64,000 nucleotides of DNA from Sanderia malayensis (Eukaryota > Cnidaria > Scyphozoa > Semaeostomeae > Pelagiidae): NCBI GenBank assembly GCA_013076295.1, contig RQOL01000906.1, forward strand, positions 1,054,001 to 1,118,000, written 5' to 3'. Both the position numbers and the translations under genes were made by a program. Within the stretch, counting starts at the first letter, position 1, and every line of letters begins with the position of its first letter. Positions 13,301-24,590 of the stretch are shown piece by piece. The notes under the pieces are model-generated. The model had not been told where the DNA came from. It was given only the letters and a program-made list of their open reading frames with translations, and ran no database searches.

Positions 13301-16300
13301 CGAACTGACTGTTGCAAACGAATATAATACAAGTCTCAATTCCTTGAATCTCGAGTTAAATGAACAACTGGCAGAAATGAAACAAAACATCTCAATAGAA
13401 GGTATTTTCTTCTACTCTATTGCTACAATATGGGACAAAAGTCTTCAGACACTTAAAACGTTAAATTTTACACGTATCTTCAGGTTACGGCTATTGTATT
13501 AACTTAGGATTTTATTTCTTTCTTGTTTATCCTACCAGTTGCTGCTCCAAAGTTTGACAACGTCACTAATAAGCGACGCAGGAAAGAAAAACCTCATTTG
13601 GATTCATCCTCTTCCAATTCGACAAGGTTTGTTTTTTTTACTTAGAATATTTTATAGTCATAGTACAAACTTAAAAAAAAAACAATCGTACCAGTCATTG
13701 TTTTCTTGCTTTAGCATAATATTTTTTTATTATTTTTTTATTCAGCACGGAAGAAAGCAGTCCCAAGCTGTTGCAAGACGATTCATGTCAAACCGAGGTA
13801 TGCTTTACTCTTGTTTGGTATGGTTCAGATTGGTGTTATCTTGTTTGATCGTGTTTTGTTTGGTTCAGTTTATTTTTTGTGTTTGGTTTTGTTTGGTATA
13901 GTGCTGTTTAGTTTAATTTTGTCTTGCTTGGTTTGGTTTGATCTGTCGATCTTGTGTGGAGCTAATTTATTGGCATTCGTTTGTCTTGTTCTTGTTTTGT
14001 CTGACATATTCAGGGCATTTTGAGGTGAATTAAGTTGTATATCTTCATGTGATTTTAAATTGTTTATAACAGTTGTATGTACTACCCTTGAATTGAATTC
14101 CTAAACAAGATTTCAATCAGAAATGGAAGAGGGAATCTCCCGCAAAGAGATGGACAGATAACATCAGGGAATATACGGGATTACCGCCAATAATTCCAAA
14201 TAGATGATCTCAAATTCAAGTGAGGTGGAGAAACGTGTCCAGTACGGTGTGGGCAAAGCCTCTTTGAGGTGTCAGCTATAACTAACTAATTAAAGCTGAT
14301 TATTGTTTGTTTATAACTAACTAATTAAAGCTGAAAAATGATTGTTTTGAAGGCCATTTCACCGTCTCCAAGCAAATCGGAACTAATGGAGAAAATCAGT
14401 CTTGTGGATTTCGAATATTTCGAGAAAGATTGCGAGCTCATCGAGGTAAAGACGAAGCTTGACGAGGCAAAGGGAATCATCCAACAAAGAGACGATGTGA
14501 TCAGTGATTTGAGGAGCCAACTTGGTACTGTTGCCGATGAAAGGGCCGAGAGAACTTCGAAGAACGCCACTGAACAAAGCGAACCGGCTGATGAAAAGCA
14601 GACTGCGATGCTAGAAAATGCGCGGGAGCAAATCAAGGACTTCAATGAAGAGCTCGACAGAGTAAAACAAGAATGCCTGGCTTTATCTGAGGTATTTGAT
14701 ATTCTGTTTAAGTTTTGGAATGGTTTTCCTGAGAATGTTTTCTCTCGAGGTTTTAGAGGAGTCTTGGATGCAATTTAGGAGTGTAAAGCAGGGCTGTGGT
14801 TATTTGTGGAGCTGGAACTCGCGGGGATACTTAACAGGGACTTGTAGGCATGCGTAGTAATGGCGTTTTGATTTATTCTTCAGGGCAAAGTCCATTCCGA
14901 CAATCAATTAGTGAATTTATTGAAAGACCTAAGAGAGATTGAATCTGAGCTTGCAGATATGAGAAAATCGTCAGGTGAAAAGGATAGCCTCATTCAGCAC
15001 TTCAAGGGTATGTCAGTTGTATTGACTTTGCTTTAGTTGTCATTTATATATCTATATTAGTTTTCGTTTTATTAATTTCTATTCAATGATGTGAGATTTT
15101 TAATTCGACGATGCGTCGACTTTTCTTGAAGGCAAACTCGAAGAAGAAATGTTATCATCGGAGAAAGTGTTTAGCAGCATGCAAGAAGAAATAACTGCAT
15201 TCGAGCAAGGCAAGATTGATTTGGTGAAGGAGTTAGAGGAAATCAAGTCAGAGAAAACAGAATTGGAAAGAAGAATTACTGCATTGAAAAATGATGCTCC
15301 TAAGGATTTACAAGGTAATTTCTTGAATACGTTCTTTCGTCGTACATGTTGATTGGTGATTGCTTTTTTATTTATAAAATGTATGGATTTTGTATTTAAT
15401 TCTTCACCCTAAATAAATTAAATGCAAGACATATCTTATATCTAACTAAGAATCTGTAGACGTGATGGAAGGAACTTCGATTCAAGAACAAAATGAAAAT
15501 GCAATGATAGAGGGATTCAGAAAGGAGAAAGAACAATTGGAGCAAAATATTGAGGAAAAAGAAAAAGAATTTGCATTGACAGGTATTTTTATGCATTTAT
15601 CTTCCTTGGTAATTGATTTCCAGCTAAAGTTGTGGCATTTGTTAAGCATTGATATTTGATGTATTTACATTGAAGTTGGAGATTGTGAGAAGATGAAGTC
15701 TGAGTTAGGAGATCTGCAAGAGAGGTGTTTTGCACTCGAAGAAAACAAGCAAGCATTGGAGAATGAGCTTGACCTTACGAAACAAGTTAAAGAGGAATTT
15801 GAGATGTGTATTGCAGAGAAGGAGAGAAAAATTGACGAACTTCTGGCTAGAAATAATGACGAAGAGAATAAATTACTTCACGAACAGCTAGAGTCTTTGC
15901 AAGTAACTGTTGATAGGCTTGAGGAAGATAAGAAGAAGGTGGAAGATGAGTTATTTGAAACAAGAAAAGAGAAAGAAGAACTTATCAAATGCGTTGCAGA
16001 TAAAGAAAGGACTCTTGAAGAGCTGCAAGGCATGAAAACCTGTTGTTGATATTCTATTACTCGTGATTATCTTAAGAGAAGTAATTAATGAAAAGATCCA
16101 CAAGGCTGCAATATTCTCAATTATCGTTTTTGCTATTTTAGATGGAAGCAATGGGGTGGAAGAAGCAATTTCTGGTCAAATAGTGTCACTGCAAGAAACT
16201 GTTTGCAAACTTGAGGAAAGTGAGAGAGAATTGAAAGATGAGATGATTATTATGAAACAGGACAAAGAAAAACTTAAAGCATACATTGCAGAAAAAGAAA

Positions 16301-19300
16301 GAATGTTCGGTCAGTTACAAGGAGAGTCATTATTAAACGGTATGTAATGCAGGTTGTGTTTTAGACACGCTGAGGCTCCAGGTACTTGAACAGAAATGCG
16401 GCATTCTTATGGTTCAATGTTTTTCGGTTTTGAAATTTCCTAGTTGAAGACATGGACTTTGAGAGAATGAATTGCATCGTCGAGGAGCAAAGCTGTCTGA
16501 AAGAAAGTGTTTGCAAACTTGAAGAACGTAGAAGGGAATTGGAAAGTGAACTAAGCGTGTCAAGAAAGGAAAGAGATGAGTTTGAAGCTCTCGTGATTGA
16601 GAAGGAAAGATTGATCGATGAAATTAGAAGTATGATAATTTGAAGATTTATAATTGAATATTTCTTATTTTTATCTGATATTGATTTGTTACCAGATTTG
16701 TGTTTTAATTTCAAGACCTTGAGAGCTTAAAATAAATTATTGTGATAATGTTTGCTCTTGTGTTTCAGTTAAAAACAGTGAAGAAGTGAACTCTACTTTT
16801 GACCAGTTGAAATCGTTACAAGGTGCTTTCGCTAATGTCGACGAGACCGTGAAGGGATTAGAAGAAGAGCTCATAATTATGAAAAGGGACAAAGAAGCGC
16901 TGGAAGCATCCATCGCAGATAAAAATGACGTAATTTATAAGCTACAAGGTGGAGAATCTTTTTTATTTTCCCATGGAATCATTTGATGTTTTTTTTTATT
17001 TTTTGCCAGATGCTTTTGTAGACTAATATGGTTGGTGATTTTATTTCAAGCTGATGAAGACGAAAGAATCAAGACAACTCTCGAGAAGCAAGAGTTGCAA
17101 GAGGAAGATATTCGCAGCTTGGAAGAAAAGAAGAAGGACCTAGAAGATGAATTAGATATCGTGAAGAAGGAGAAGGAGTCTCTTGAAGCTGTCGTTGCTG
17201 ATAAAGAACGACTGATTAACGATCTTCAAGGTGAATTATCTGTGTTCCAACTATTTGGTATTTGCAGTTTTTACTTACATGCAAATCTAACGACGTTGTG
17301 ATTTTTTATGGCAGCTGGTAGCAATGAAGAGCTTAGATCAATTGCTGATCAGTTGGAATCTTTGCAAGGAAATGTTGGTAAGCTTGAAAATGATAAAAGA
17401 GAACTAGAAGGTGAATTGGCGTTTAGAGTGAAAGAGAAAGAAGAACTCGAAGCAAGTGTTGCAGATAGTGAAATCATGATAATTGAATTGCAAGGTAAAA
17501 CTGAATTTTTGTTTTTCTAGTTATTGATTGTGATGTCAACTCGTATGTTATGGTAATATAATAATAATTTACATGTTTATGCCGGGTGAATTCTTATCAG
17601 TACTGTTATCAATAAGTATCCTAAGTGAAATGGAAAATAAAATATAATGATCATTATAAATTCTGATCCCAAAGCAATTTTTTGTAGCAAATTTGATCCT
17701 TTAAAGTCTGTGTAGCAAATTTGATTTTTACGTCAAGCGAATGATATATTTTTCTTTTCTTTTTAATGTTTTACAGCTAGAGAGGATGAGCGTGCAAACT
17801 CAGCTCGCAATGAACTCGAGTCACTGCAGCAAGCTGTTGGTGAGCATGAAGAAGTTAACAGACAGCTGGAAAAGGAGCTCAATCTTGTCAAAGATGATAA
17901 AGCTGAGCTTGAGACACGATTGGAAAGTAAAGAGGCGATGATACAAGGATTACAGGGTGAGCATTTGTTGCGTTGAGCTTTCATCGCAGCTTTCTCTTGT
18001 TCATACGCTTTAAAGTGCTGCGTAGATTGCGAATGTTTGACTGAGAATCGCATCGATTTTCGTCGCAGGTATCAATGATGAATTTGTGTCTTCAAATGAA
18101 GAACAGTTGCAAGATTTGCAAAAGGTTGTTTCTCAATTGAAAGAGGACAAAATTAGATTGGAAGAAGAGCTGGAATTAGTAAACAAAGTCAAAGAGGAAC
18201 TTGAAGTTTCCCTAAATAGCAGGGACAAGTTGACTACAGAGGCTCAAGGTAACCTGATTTTTGGTGCAGTATTTGTCGAGCGTATGAAATATTGCTTTGG
18301 GTTGTTTAAAGTGAATTTTATTGATTTATATTTTACATTGATTTCACAAAGTCGGCACAAAAAGATACAATGATGGAAGTATTGTGATAAGGTTTTAAGT
18401 AATGTTGTTTGTATTTGTTTAGCGAATGTTTCAAATGGTGAGACTGAAGTGAAGTTGGCCGAGTGTGAATTCAAGATCGCTGAACTGGAATTAACGAACG
18501 AGGAATTGCAAGATAAGCTTAATGAAATGACAGCCAAGATTGAATGTAAATATCTGTAATTTTTTATTTTTCAAAACTTGATTTCTTCTTTCAGCAAAGT
18601 TTTAGTGACAATGATTTCCTTTTTAAGCTGGGAACAAGAATGAACAGAGTTTTCAAGAGCAGATTCAACAACTTGAAGAACAAAATGCCAAACTGAATAA
18701 ACATTTATCAATGTTATCCGATGATCTGCAATCTGCTGAAGATGAAAATATGGGCTTGCTTGAACGAATCAACGTTCTCAGCCAATCCACTGCAGACAAT
18801 GGTAAAATGTCTTGTGTTAATTTTTACCTCCTTGATGCGCCCATGTAAGCTAATATTTACCTACAGGCACGCTGAGCTCTTCAGGGGGGTTGGGAAAATG
18901 GAGCATTCTTTTCTAGTTGCACTTGTAATGTTGGTTTTCTGGTTTTTCAAGCGGTTTGTATCTATCTTAGAACAAAGCAAAGGCTCGTCAGCTCAAGATG
19001 TTGACTGGCAGAGTGAAAAGAATGAGTTGGTTGTGGAAATTGAGAATGTCAAGCAAGAAAGAGATGCTTTGAATAGTGATAGGAGACAATTGGAATTGGA
19101 AATTGAAAGTATCAAACAGGAAAAGGATGATTTGTGCTTTATTAAAAGCAAGAATGAAGAAAAACTCACAGAATTAGTCGACGATGTAGAAAAGCGTTGT
19201 AGAGAAAATCAAGCTCTCATGAACAAATTTGATGAAATGCAAGGTACGTTTAATTAATGCGAGGATTTTCCTTTCCTGCTTTTTTTATTATTGGATATTT

Positions 19301-22300
19301 CAACTGAATTTCTGTGTACATTTTAGAGGAATATCGCAATGAGATAGAATCGATCAACGAAGAAAAGGCAAAGCAATACGAAGAGTTAAAACAACATTTG
19401 GAGGCAAAAGCTGAATTTGAGAATAAAATAAGCAATCACGAAGCAACCATCACATCTGTTAATAATGAATGTAAACAATTGAACAGTGACATCGGTAAAA
19501 TTGCCTGGAAAATCAAGGAGAAAGATCGGGAAGTTCATGAATTGTCCACCCAGATCCAGTCATTGACAGGTGAAGAGATATGGGTTATTTCATTAATTTT
19601 CATCTGAAGATGTGCTGGACGGGCTTTAAGTTCAGGCTGTAGACACTTTTCTATAAGCCATTTTTTTAAATAAAAGACCGTGCGTTGTAGTAAGGACATG
19701 TTTCTTTCTTTGGATGCTTTCTTTACCTAAATCCATTGCTCCAATTCCACAATGTCGTAACACAATGAATTAAGAGATTGAGCCGTAATTATATAATTAA
19801 CTTGCTTTGTCTTGGTCCACAGATGAAAGGGACAATGCTGTGAGAGATGTCAAATTATTAAAAGAAGAGATAGAGCAGCTTAAATCCAGATGTGACAAAT
19901 ATGAAATGAAGAATGTGGAGCATATGAATCGACTTACTGAATTTCACAGCCTGCAGGTGCAAACGAAAGAGCTTGATGAAGAAAATCAACGCCGCAAAAC
20001 AGAGATGGTTAAACTGCAACGTAAGTTGGTATTTCGTACGCAATGTTCTATCATGTTGATACTTTTATATGTCTTTTATTTTTCTTAATGTGGGTTGCCT
20101 AGATCCATGCTGGTTTTGTTTGTGTTCTACTTTGGATAGTTTGAACAATTAGCCTGCATGTTACTTGAGTTTCTTCTCGATAACGAGTGGTTGAGGAGAG
20201 CCTCGACTTCAAGTAGTCGCCTGAGCCTCTTATTCGTCTTTTAAACAGATGAAAACAATGAGGTCTGGGAGAAGATGAAAGCACTGCAGTGCGAACACGA
20301 CGAGCTTGTTGCGAAGTATTGCACGCTTGAGAAGGATATCCAAGATGCATATGAATCAAAGGGGCAATTAGAACAATTGCAGGGCGAGCTTGAAAAGGTG
20401 AAGAAAGAGAATGATGAGCATAAAAAAGACATTGCGATTCTTGATAGTAAGTTTAAACCACCATGGAAGGTTGTTTTATTCCTACAATCACAACCTGAAA
20501 TTTTCTGATGTAAATTTTACTCCATGGTTGAATAGTTATTTGTACTGCTATACTTTGTTTCATCCACATGTTTCACGATCATTGATTATATCTTGCAGAA
20601 AATCTTGACTTTGCTGATAGAAATGTAAAAGAGCTAGTTGAAACTATTCAAGAAAATGAAAAAACTATAGCTGAATTGAAGAAGAATTATGCCAAGAAAG
20701 ATGACAATGATGTCTTGAAGAAATTATCTTCTGCAACAGACGAACTGAACACAGAAAAGGCTAAATTTTCCAGGCTAATGGGTAATGTTTCTCTTAACTA
20801 TACTTATGCTTGTTTAGTTGTTGAGTCACTTGTTTTTGAAACCAACCGTGCTTCCTGAATATTATCGAGAGCTTCAGTGTTTAATGCAACCCACGTTGGA
20901 GCCACGCAGGCTAGGCAATCTTTTAGCCTTGGCGAGCGTACAGTTTTCTTGTGAATTGATAACGGGTATATGCTCGAAACGTCCTATTATTATTGAATTT
21001 TACTAATATTGGCACGACATATTACATTTTCATACCTGTACAGTATTAACCCGCCACTTAGAAATTGGTTATTTGGGGCCAGGGTATTGTTTAAAAACAA
21101 TAGCCTATTGTTTATATCTATTGTTTTCAGAACGATTTTAGGCTCAAGTTTCTTATAAGTCAGTTTCTTAGTGGCGGGTTAATACTGTATTCTTATTAAT
21201 TGATTGTGCCACACGCACGAAACGCATTTGGGCAGCAATTTTCTTGGCAACAGCCTGCTTGTGAATGGTATCGAATTATAAACCTTTGTTTGCGTTACAG
21301 ATGTTTGCACGAAGCAGAAGTCTCGTTTGGAGGAATTGTCTGCCGAGAAGGACAACAGCACAAGCAAATCGCAGCAAGAGTCTCAAGCATTGATTGTCAA
21401 AGTTGGACAGATGACTCGACAATATGAAGAGAAGTGTCGACAATATGCAGAACAGCTCAAAGACATGGAGAGGTTAAAAAGTAAGTGTCCATAGGCTGCA
21501 ACTGCATTGCATTTTGTGCAACTATCTCAGCCAAGTTAAGGCTGCAACTGCACTGCATTTTATGCAACTATCTCAGCCAAGTTAAGGCTGCAACTGCACT
21601 GCATTTTATGCAACTATCTCAGCCAAGTTAAGGCTGCTACTACACTGCATTTTATGCAACTATCTCAGCCACGTTAAGGCTGCAACTGCACTGCATTTTG
21701 TGCAACTATCTCAGCCAAGTTAAGGCTGCGACTATACTCCATTTTATGCAACTATCTCAGCCCAGTTAAGGCTGCAACTGCACTGCATTTTATGCAACTA
21801 TCTCAGCCAAGTTAAGGCTGCAACTGCACTGCATTTTATGCAACTATCTCAGCCAAGTTAAGGCTGAAACTGCACTGCATTTTATGCAACTATCTCAGCC
21901 AAGTTAAGGCTGCAACTGCACTGCATTTTATGCAACTATCTCAGCCAAGTTAAGGCTGCAACTGCACTGCATTTTATGCAACTATCTCAGCCAAGTTAAG
22001 GCTGCAACTGCACTGCATTTTATGCAACTATCTCAGCCAAGTTAAGGCTGCAACTGCACTGCATTTTATGCAACTATCTCAGCCAAGTTAAGGCTGCAAC
22101 TGCACTGCATTTTATGCAACTATCTCAGCCACGTTAAGGCTGCAACTGCACTGCATTTTATGCAACTATCTCAGCCCAGTTGAGGCTGCAACTACACTGC
22201 ATTTTGTGCAACTATCTCTGCCAAGTTAAGGCTGTAGATACGCTACAATGTATGCAAATATTTCAGTCAAGTATTGGCTGGATTTTTGTGGAACAAATAT

Positions 22301-24166
22301 ACTTTTATTATGTTTACCATGTTGCAATATTTGTCCAATATTTCTACGAAACGCTTTTATTTTCCTTTTTTGCAGAAGAGAAAGACGAAGCTGTTTTAGA
22401 GGTTAGAAATTTGAGAAAAGAGCAACGTTTTGACGAGAGCGCAATTCGGTGCGTAGATCAAGGTGAAGTCCAAGCTTTGAGAACTGCCGTTGAAAAAGCA
22501 AAGGAGGAAAAATCGCGATTGGCAGAAGAGATTTCGAGACTTGAGAAAGAAAACGAACGTATGTCGTTGTACATGATTCCGTTCTTTGTCTTTCGTTATC
22601 TTTTTTAATACTTCTAATGCTAATCATCTGTGGAGTTGACAATGTTAAGTTGATATTGAGTGTTATATCGGTTTTGATTTTGCAGAGATTGGAGAAGAGG
22701 CGGATGAAGAAATGCATAAGGTTTTGGAGGTGTTGAAAGCAGAGCAAGATGGGAGAGCCAAGGACAAGAAGGCGTTTAAAGCACAAACAGACGAATTACA
22801 AAAGAAACTATTTGAGAACGAAGAGGTGGTTCGACTGCGCGAAGAACTAGAGACGACAAGGAAAGACAGATTCGATAAGATGTGTAGCGCAGTGAGCACC
22901 GAGAAAGAAAACCAACGGTTGGCTAAAGAATTGGAGGAAATGGAGAAGGCCGTGAAGACAAATGAACAGTATCAAGAGAACAGAGTCGCGAATTTGAAAA
23001 ACGAGCTCAAGAGGCTGAGAGAAGAGATCAGCTCATCGTCTTCTAAAAGAGGGTGTGTATTTTGATTTTCTATTTTGTCTGTCATATGTTCATCTGAGAT
23101 TGTTTGAAATCTGCGATAGTGGACAAATGATTTTGGGACACTCGTAAAGACACGAAAAATGGTTATGAACCCGTAAATGTCTTTTTTGTGGGGTTTATTC
23201 AAACCCCACTCCCACTAGAACAATGTTGTTCTCTCAATCACACCCTTGTGATCATCGTGCAAAGAGAACTATGTCGATATTGTGGTTTTGGAGAGAACAT
23301 TGCGTGGGGAAAGGATGGGATGAAAGATGCAAAATTTTCATAAGTTGTGAGTGTCACTGAACATTTGTCCACTGTAGTAGATTGAATTGAAGAGGTGAAG
23401 TTGGTTCAGTGTAGGAAATTGCCCCATGCTGATGTTATGTTATTATTCGATATCAATAGAAATGCTTTCAAGATCTTTTAATGTTGTTCCTAAATAACAT
23501 ATACGATTAGTTGAAATAAGTGCTTCTAATTAATATGGAACTTTCTTTTTTCTTGCAGTAACGATGGTGCCAAGGTGGGAGACCTAATCGAAAAAACTGC
23601 TGTTTTCTCCTTGAAGTTAGAGAAGGCTAATTTGGAAAGGGAGAGCAACAGACTGAAGGAAACACTGGAAGACGTGACAAGAAGGAATAAGTCTTTGTCG
23701 CTAGAAAAATGTGATTTTGAGTAAGTTTTTGAATAAATGGTTTTACTTATTTTACTTTTTCCTTCCCAGGTTTACTAAATTTTCTCTTGAGATTTTGTTG
23801 ATTTAGTTATCAATTAAAACATAGACCTGTATTCATATTTATTTATTTCAGATCGAAGTACAATGCTTTGAAAATCGAGTGCTTCCATCTTAAGCGAGGA
23901 TTAAGAGGAGTCTCTAAAGACGCAGGAACACAAACATTGAAGGAACAATTCTCAAACATAGAAAACAAACCAAAAGGTTAATTAAATTTTCTCTTTTTAG
24001 TTTCTACACGCATTAAGTGCATTTGAATGTCAGAATAATTGTTATCCGTGGTGTATTTTCAGGTAAAGCTGGCCCAGCTTCGGCAAACGACAAGGGATTT
24101 CTGGCTCCTGATTTATATCCTTTTAAAGAGGAGAAAGAAGATCCAAGCCAATGTGCTCAACAATAA
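7338..24166 (+). CDS. CENPE: CENP-E, kinetochore kinesin-7 motor
   Basis: A plus-end mitotic kinesin of 2341 aa in 49 coding exons, all in frame: 7338-7384, 7484-7599, 7708-7797, 8110-8228, 8664-8717, 8887-9028, 9209-9276, 9456-9527, 9687-9738, 9914-10004, 10222-10351, 10478-10525, 10717-10788, 10880-10927, 11051-11086, 11291-11359, 11530-11701, 11819-11924, 12041-12098, 12338-12419, 13015-13164, 13258-13401, 13539-13626, 13746-13797, 14353-14691, 14884-15007, 15132-15314, 15460-15582, 15676-16029, 16142-16339, 16444-16629, 16769-16948, 17051-17230, 17315-17494, 17777-17956, 18069-18248, 18423-18545, 18628-18801, 18971-19243, 19327-19569, 19823-20020, 20249-20446, 20599-20781, 21301-21480, 22376-22558, 22686-23052, 23559-23720, 23852-23976 and 24063-24166. 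The motor has P-loop GQTGTGKT (about 91-98), NEKSSRSH (200-207) and DLAGSE (240-245). The neck motif KRYRKEI and the later WCPGKL match CENP-E specifically. The rest is coiled coil. The C-terminus CAQQ is a CaaX box, as in vertebrate CENP-E. Myosin-like hits to the rod are generic. Confidence 0.95.
7910..8005. mobile_element. Probable MITE relic in CENP-E intron 3
   Basis: The stretch ends GGTTGCTATAAGAGG then TTTTTTTACTGTA, the style of a pogo/Tigger-type inverted terminus. A related but degraded TACTAAAACCGTCATGG segment is at the left. The flanking CCCATCTGTGGC motif is also duplicated. Support is moderate because the left end is weak. Confidence 0.4.
8273..8465. mobile_element. 193-bp TA-flanked MITE in CENP-E intron 4
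   Basis: Starts CAGTTCACATC and ends GATGTCAACTG, with TA on both sides. Inside, the inverted segments GCTAACTTGAACATTCGCTT and GAGCATCCGCTAAGTCGAAC face each other. This fits a non-autonomous Tc1/mariner-pogo element; no transposase frame is present. Confidence 0.7.
12441..12917 (+). mobile_element. MITE family A, copy 2, split by another MITE
   Basis: In CENP-E intron 20. It has the family blocks CTACAATAATGGGCAATAG, GGGACACTTGTAAA, GGCTTTATTCGACCCC, TATCGTGCAAA and a terminal inverted TATTGTA. It is interrupted at 12580-12765 by a different inverted-repeat element. Uninterrupted it would be about 290 bp, like the other two copies. Confidence 0.7.
12580..12765. mobile_element. pogo/Tigger-like MITE nested in family A copy
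   Basis: The left terminus CAGTCAACTCTGTCTAATTC and right terminus GTTCGAACTATGCAGATTTGACTA are imperfect inverted repeats; the TTCGAATTA motif recurs internally. A second copy is at 26437-26571. The insertion splits the family A element, giving a relative age order. Confidence 0.7.
15132..18248 (+). repeat. Tandemly duplicated coiled-coil exons in CENP-E
   Basis: Ten consecutive exons are all phase 1-1, with lengths 183, 123, 354, 198, 186 and then 180 five times. Nearly all encode a similar module running from SLQ..V.KLE through ELE.EL.....K.ELEA to DKE..I..LQ. The 354-nt exon looks like two fused modules. The pattern shows exon duplication of a 60-residue coiled-coil unit, about residues 857-1504 of the protein. 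Confidence 0.85.
16029..16142 (+). other. Probable GC-AG intron in CENP-E
   Basis: The exon ending CTGCAAG at 16029 is followed by GCATGA rather than GT. Splicing to ATGGAAGC at 16142 restores the LQ|G-phase junction seen at neighbouring exons, while read-through meets a stop after six codons. GC-AG introns are a known minor class. Confidence 0.65.
21041..21187. mobile_element. 147-bp MITE with about 30-bp TIRs and TA duplication
   Basis: Starts CAGTATTAACCCGCCACT and ends in AGTGGCGGGTTAATACTG, flanked by TA at 21039-21040 and 21188-21189. The interior has AACAATAG repeats and no coding frame. It lies in the CENP-E intron between exons 43 and 44. Tc1/mariner-type non-autonomous element. Confidence 0.85.
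21493..22275 (+). repeat. 46-bp minisatellite, about 16-17 copies
   Basis: Unit GGCTGCAACTGCACTGCATT followed by TTATGCAACTATCTCAGCCAAGTTAA. Copies are nearly identical in the middle and decay at the right end, past about 22235. The array fills most of the intron between CENP-E exons 44 and 45. Open frames through it are incidental. Confidence 0.95.
23112..23377 (+). mobile_element. MITE family A, copy 3
   Basis: In CENP-E intron 46. Termini GATAGTGGACAAATG and CATTTGTCCACTGTAG are inverted. The internal GGGACACTCGTAAA, TTTTTGTGGGGTTTATTC and GTGATCATCGTGCAAA blocks match copies at 3408-3694 (inverted) and 12441-12917. Confidence 0.75.
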
Positions 24167-24590
24167 TTCAAGATATTTTTAATTTGTTGATTCAAATGTG
24201 AAACGTGGCATGTATATTTGAATGATATTAACTTTAAACTTTGAAGTTGCAATAACTTAGGCAATTTTCATTGCGTATATACTTAGATGATTGAATCTTT
24301 TGTGTGATAAAATATTCTGTTCTGTCCTTTTAATATAGTATAACCAGTAATTTTACATGTGAATATGTTAAAAATTCAAGTTTTCGTTCAAGTGCTTCAA
24401 ATCATTTTAACTAAATTCAACAGCAGCAACAACATTGCATTGCTTTGGCCTGGCCGCGACGAAGCCAAAACGCAAGGGGCAGTCGCAGTAGTTTTTATTT
24501 TGCTTGCATTTCTTTTCCCCGAAATCAGGAGTAGCATTCTGTTTTCTAATAATATAGGTATTTACTTTGCTAAGACAGTTAAGCTGAATA

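Noticed and set aside
13811..14023. Val/Leu/Cys-rich frame in a CENP-E intron
   Set aside because: T/G-rich low-complexity intron sequence (TTTGGTTT repeats).
21493..22275. CRISPR-like array
   Set aside because: Units are contiguous with no unique spacers; it is a minisatellite in a eukaryotic intron.
14353..23052. Myosin heavy chain or golgin gene
   Set aside because: The coiled-coil exons are continuous in frame with a CENP-E motor and neck and end in a CENP-E-like CaaX tail.
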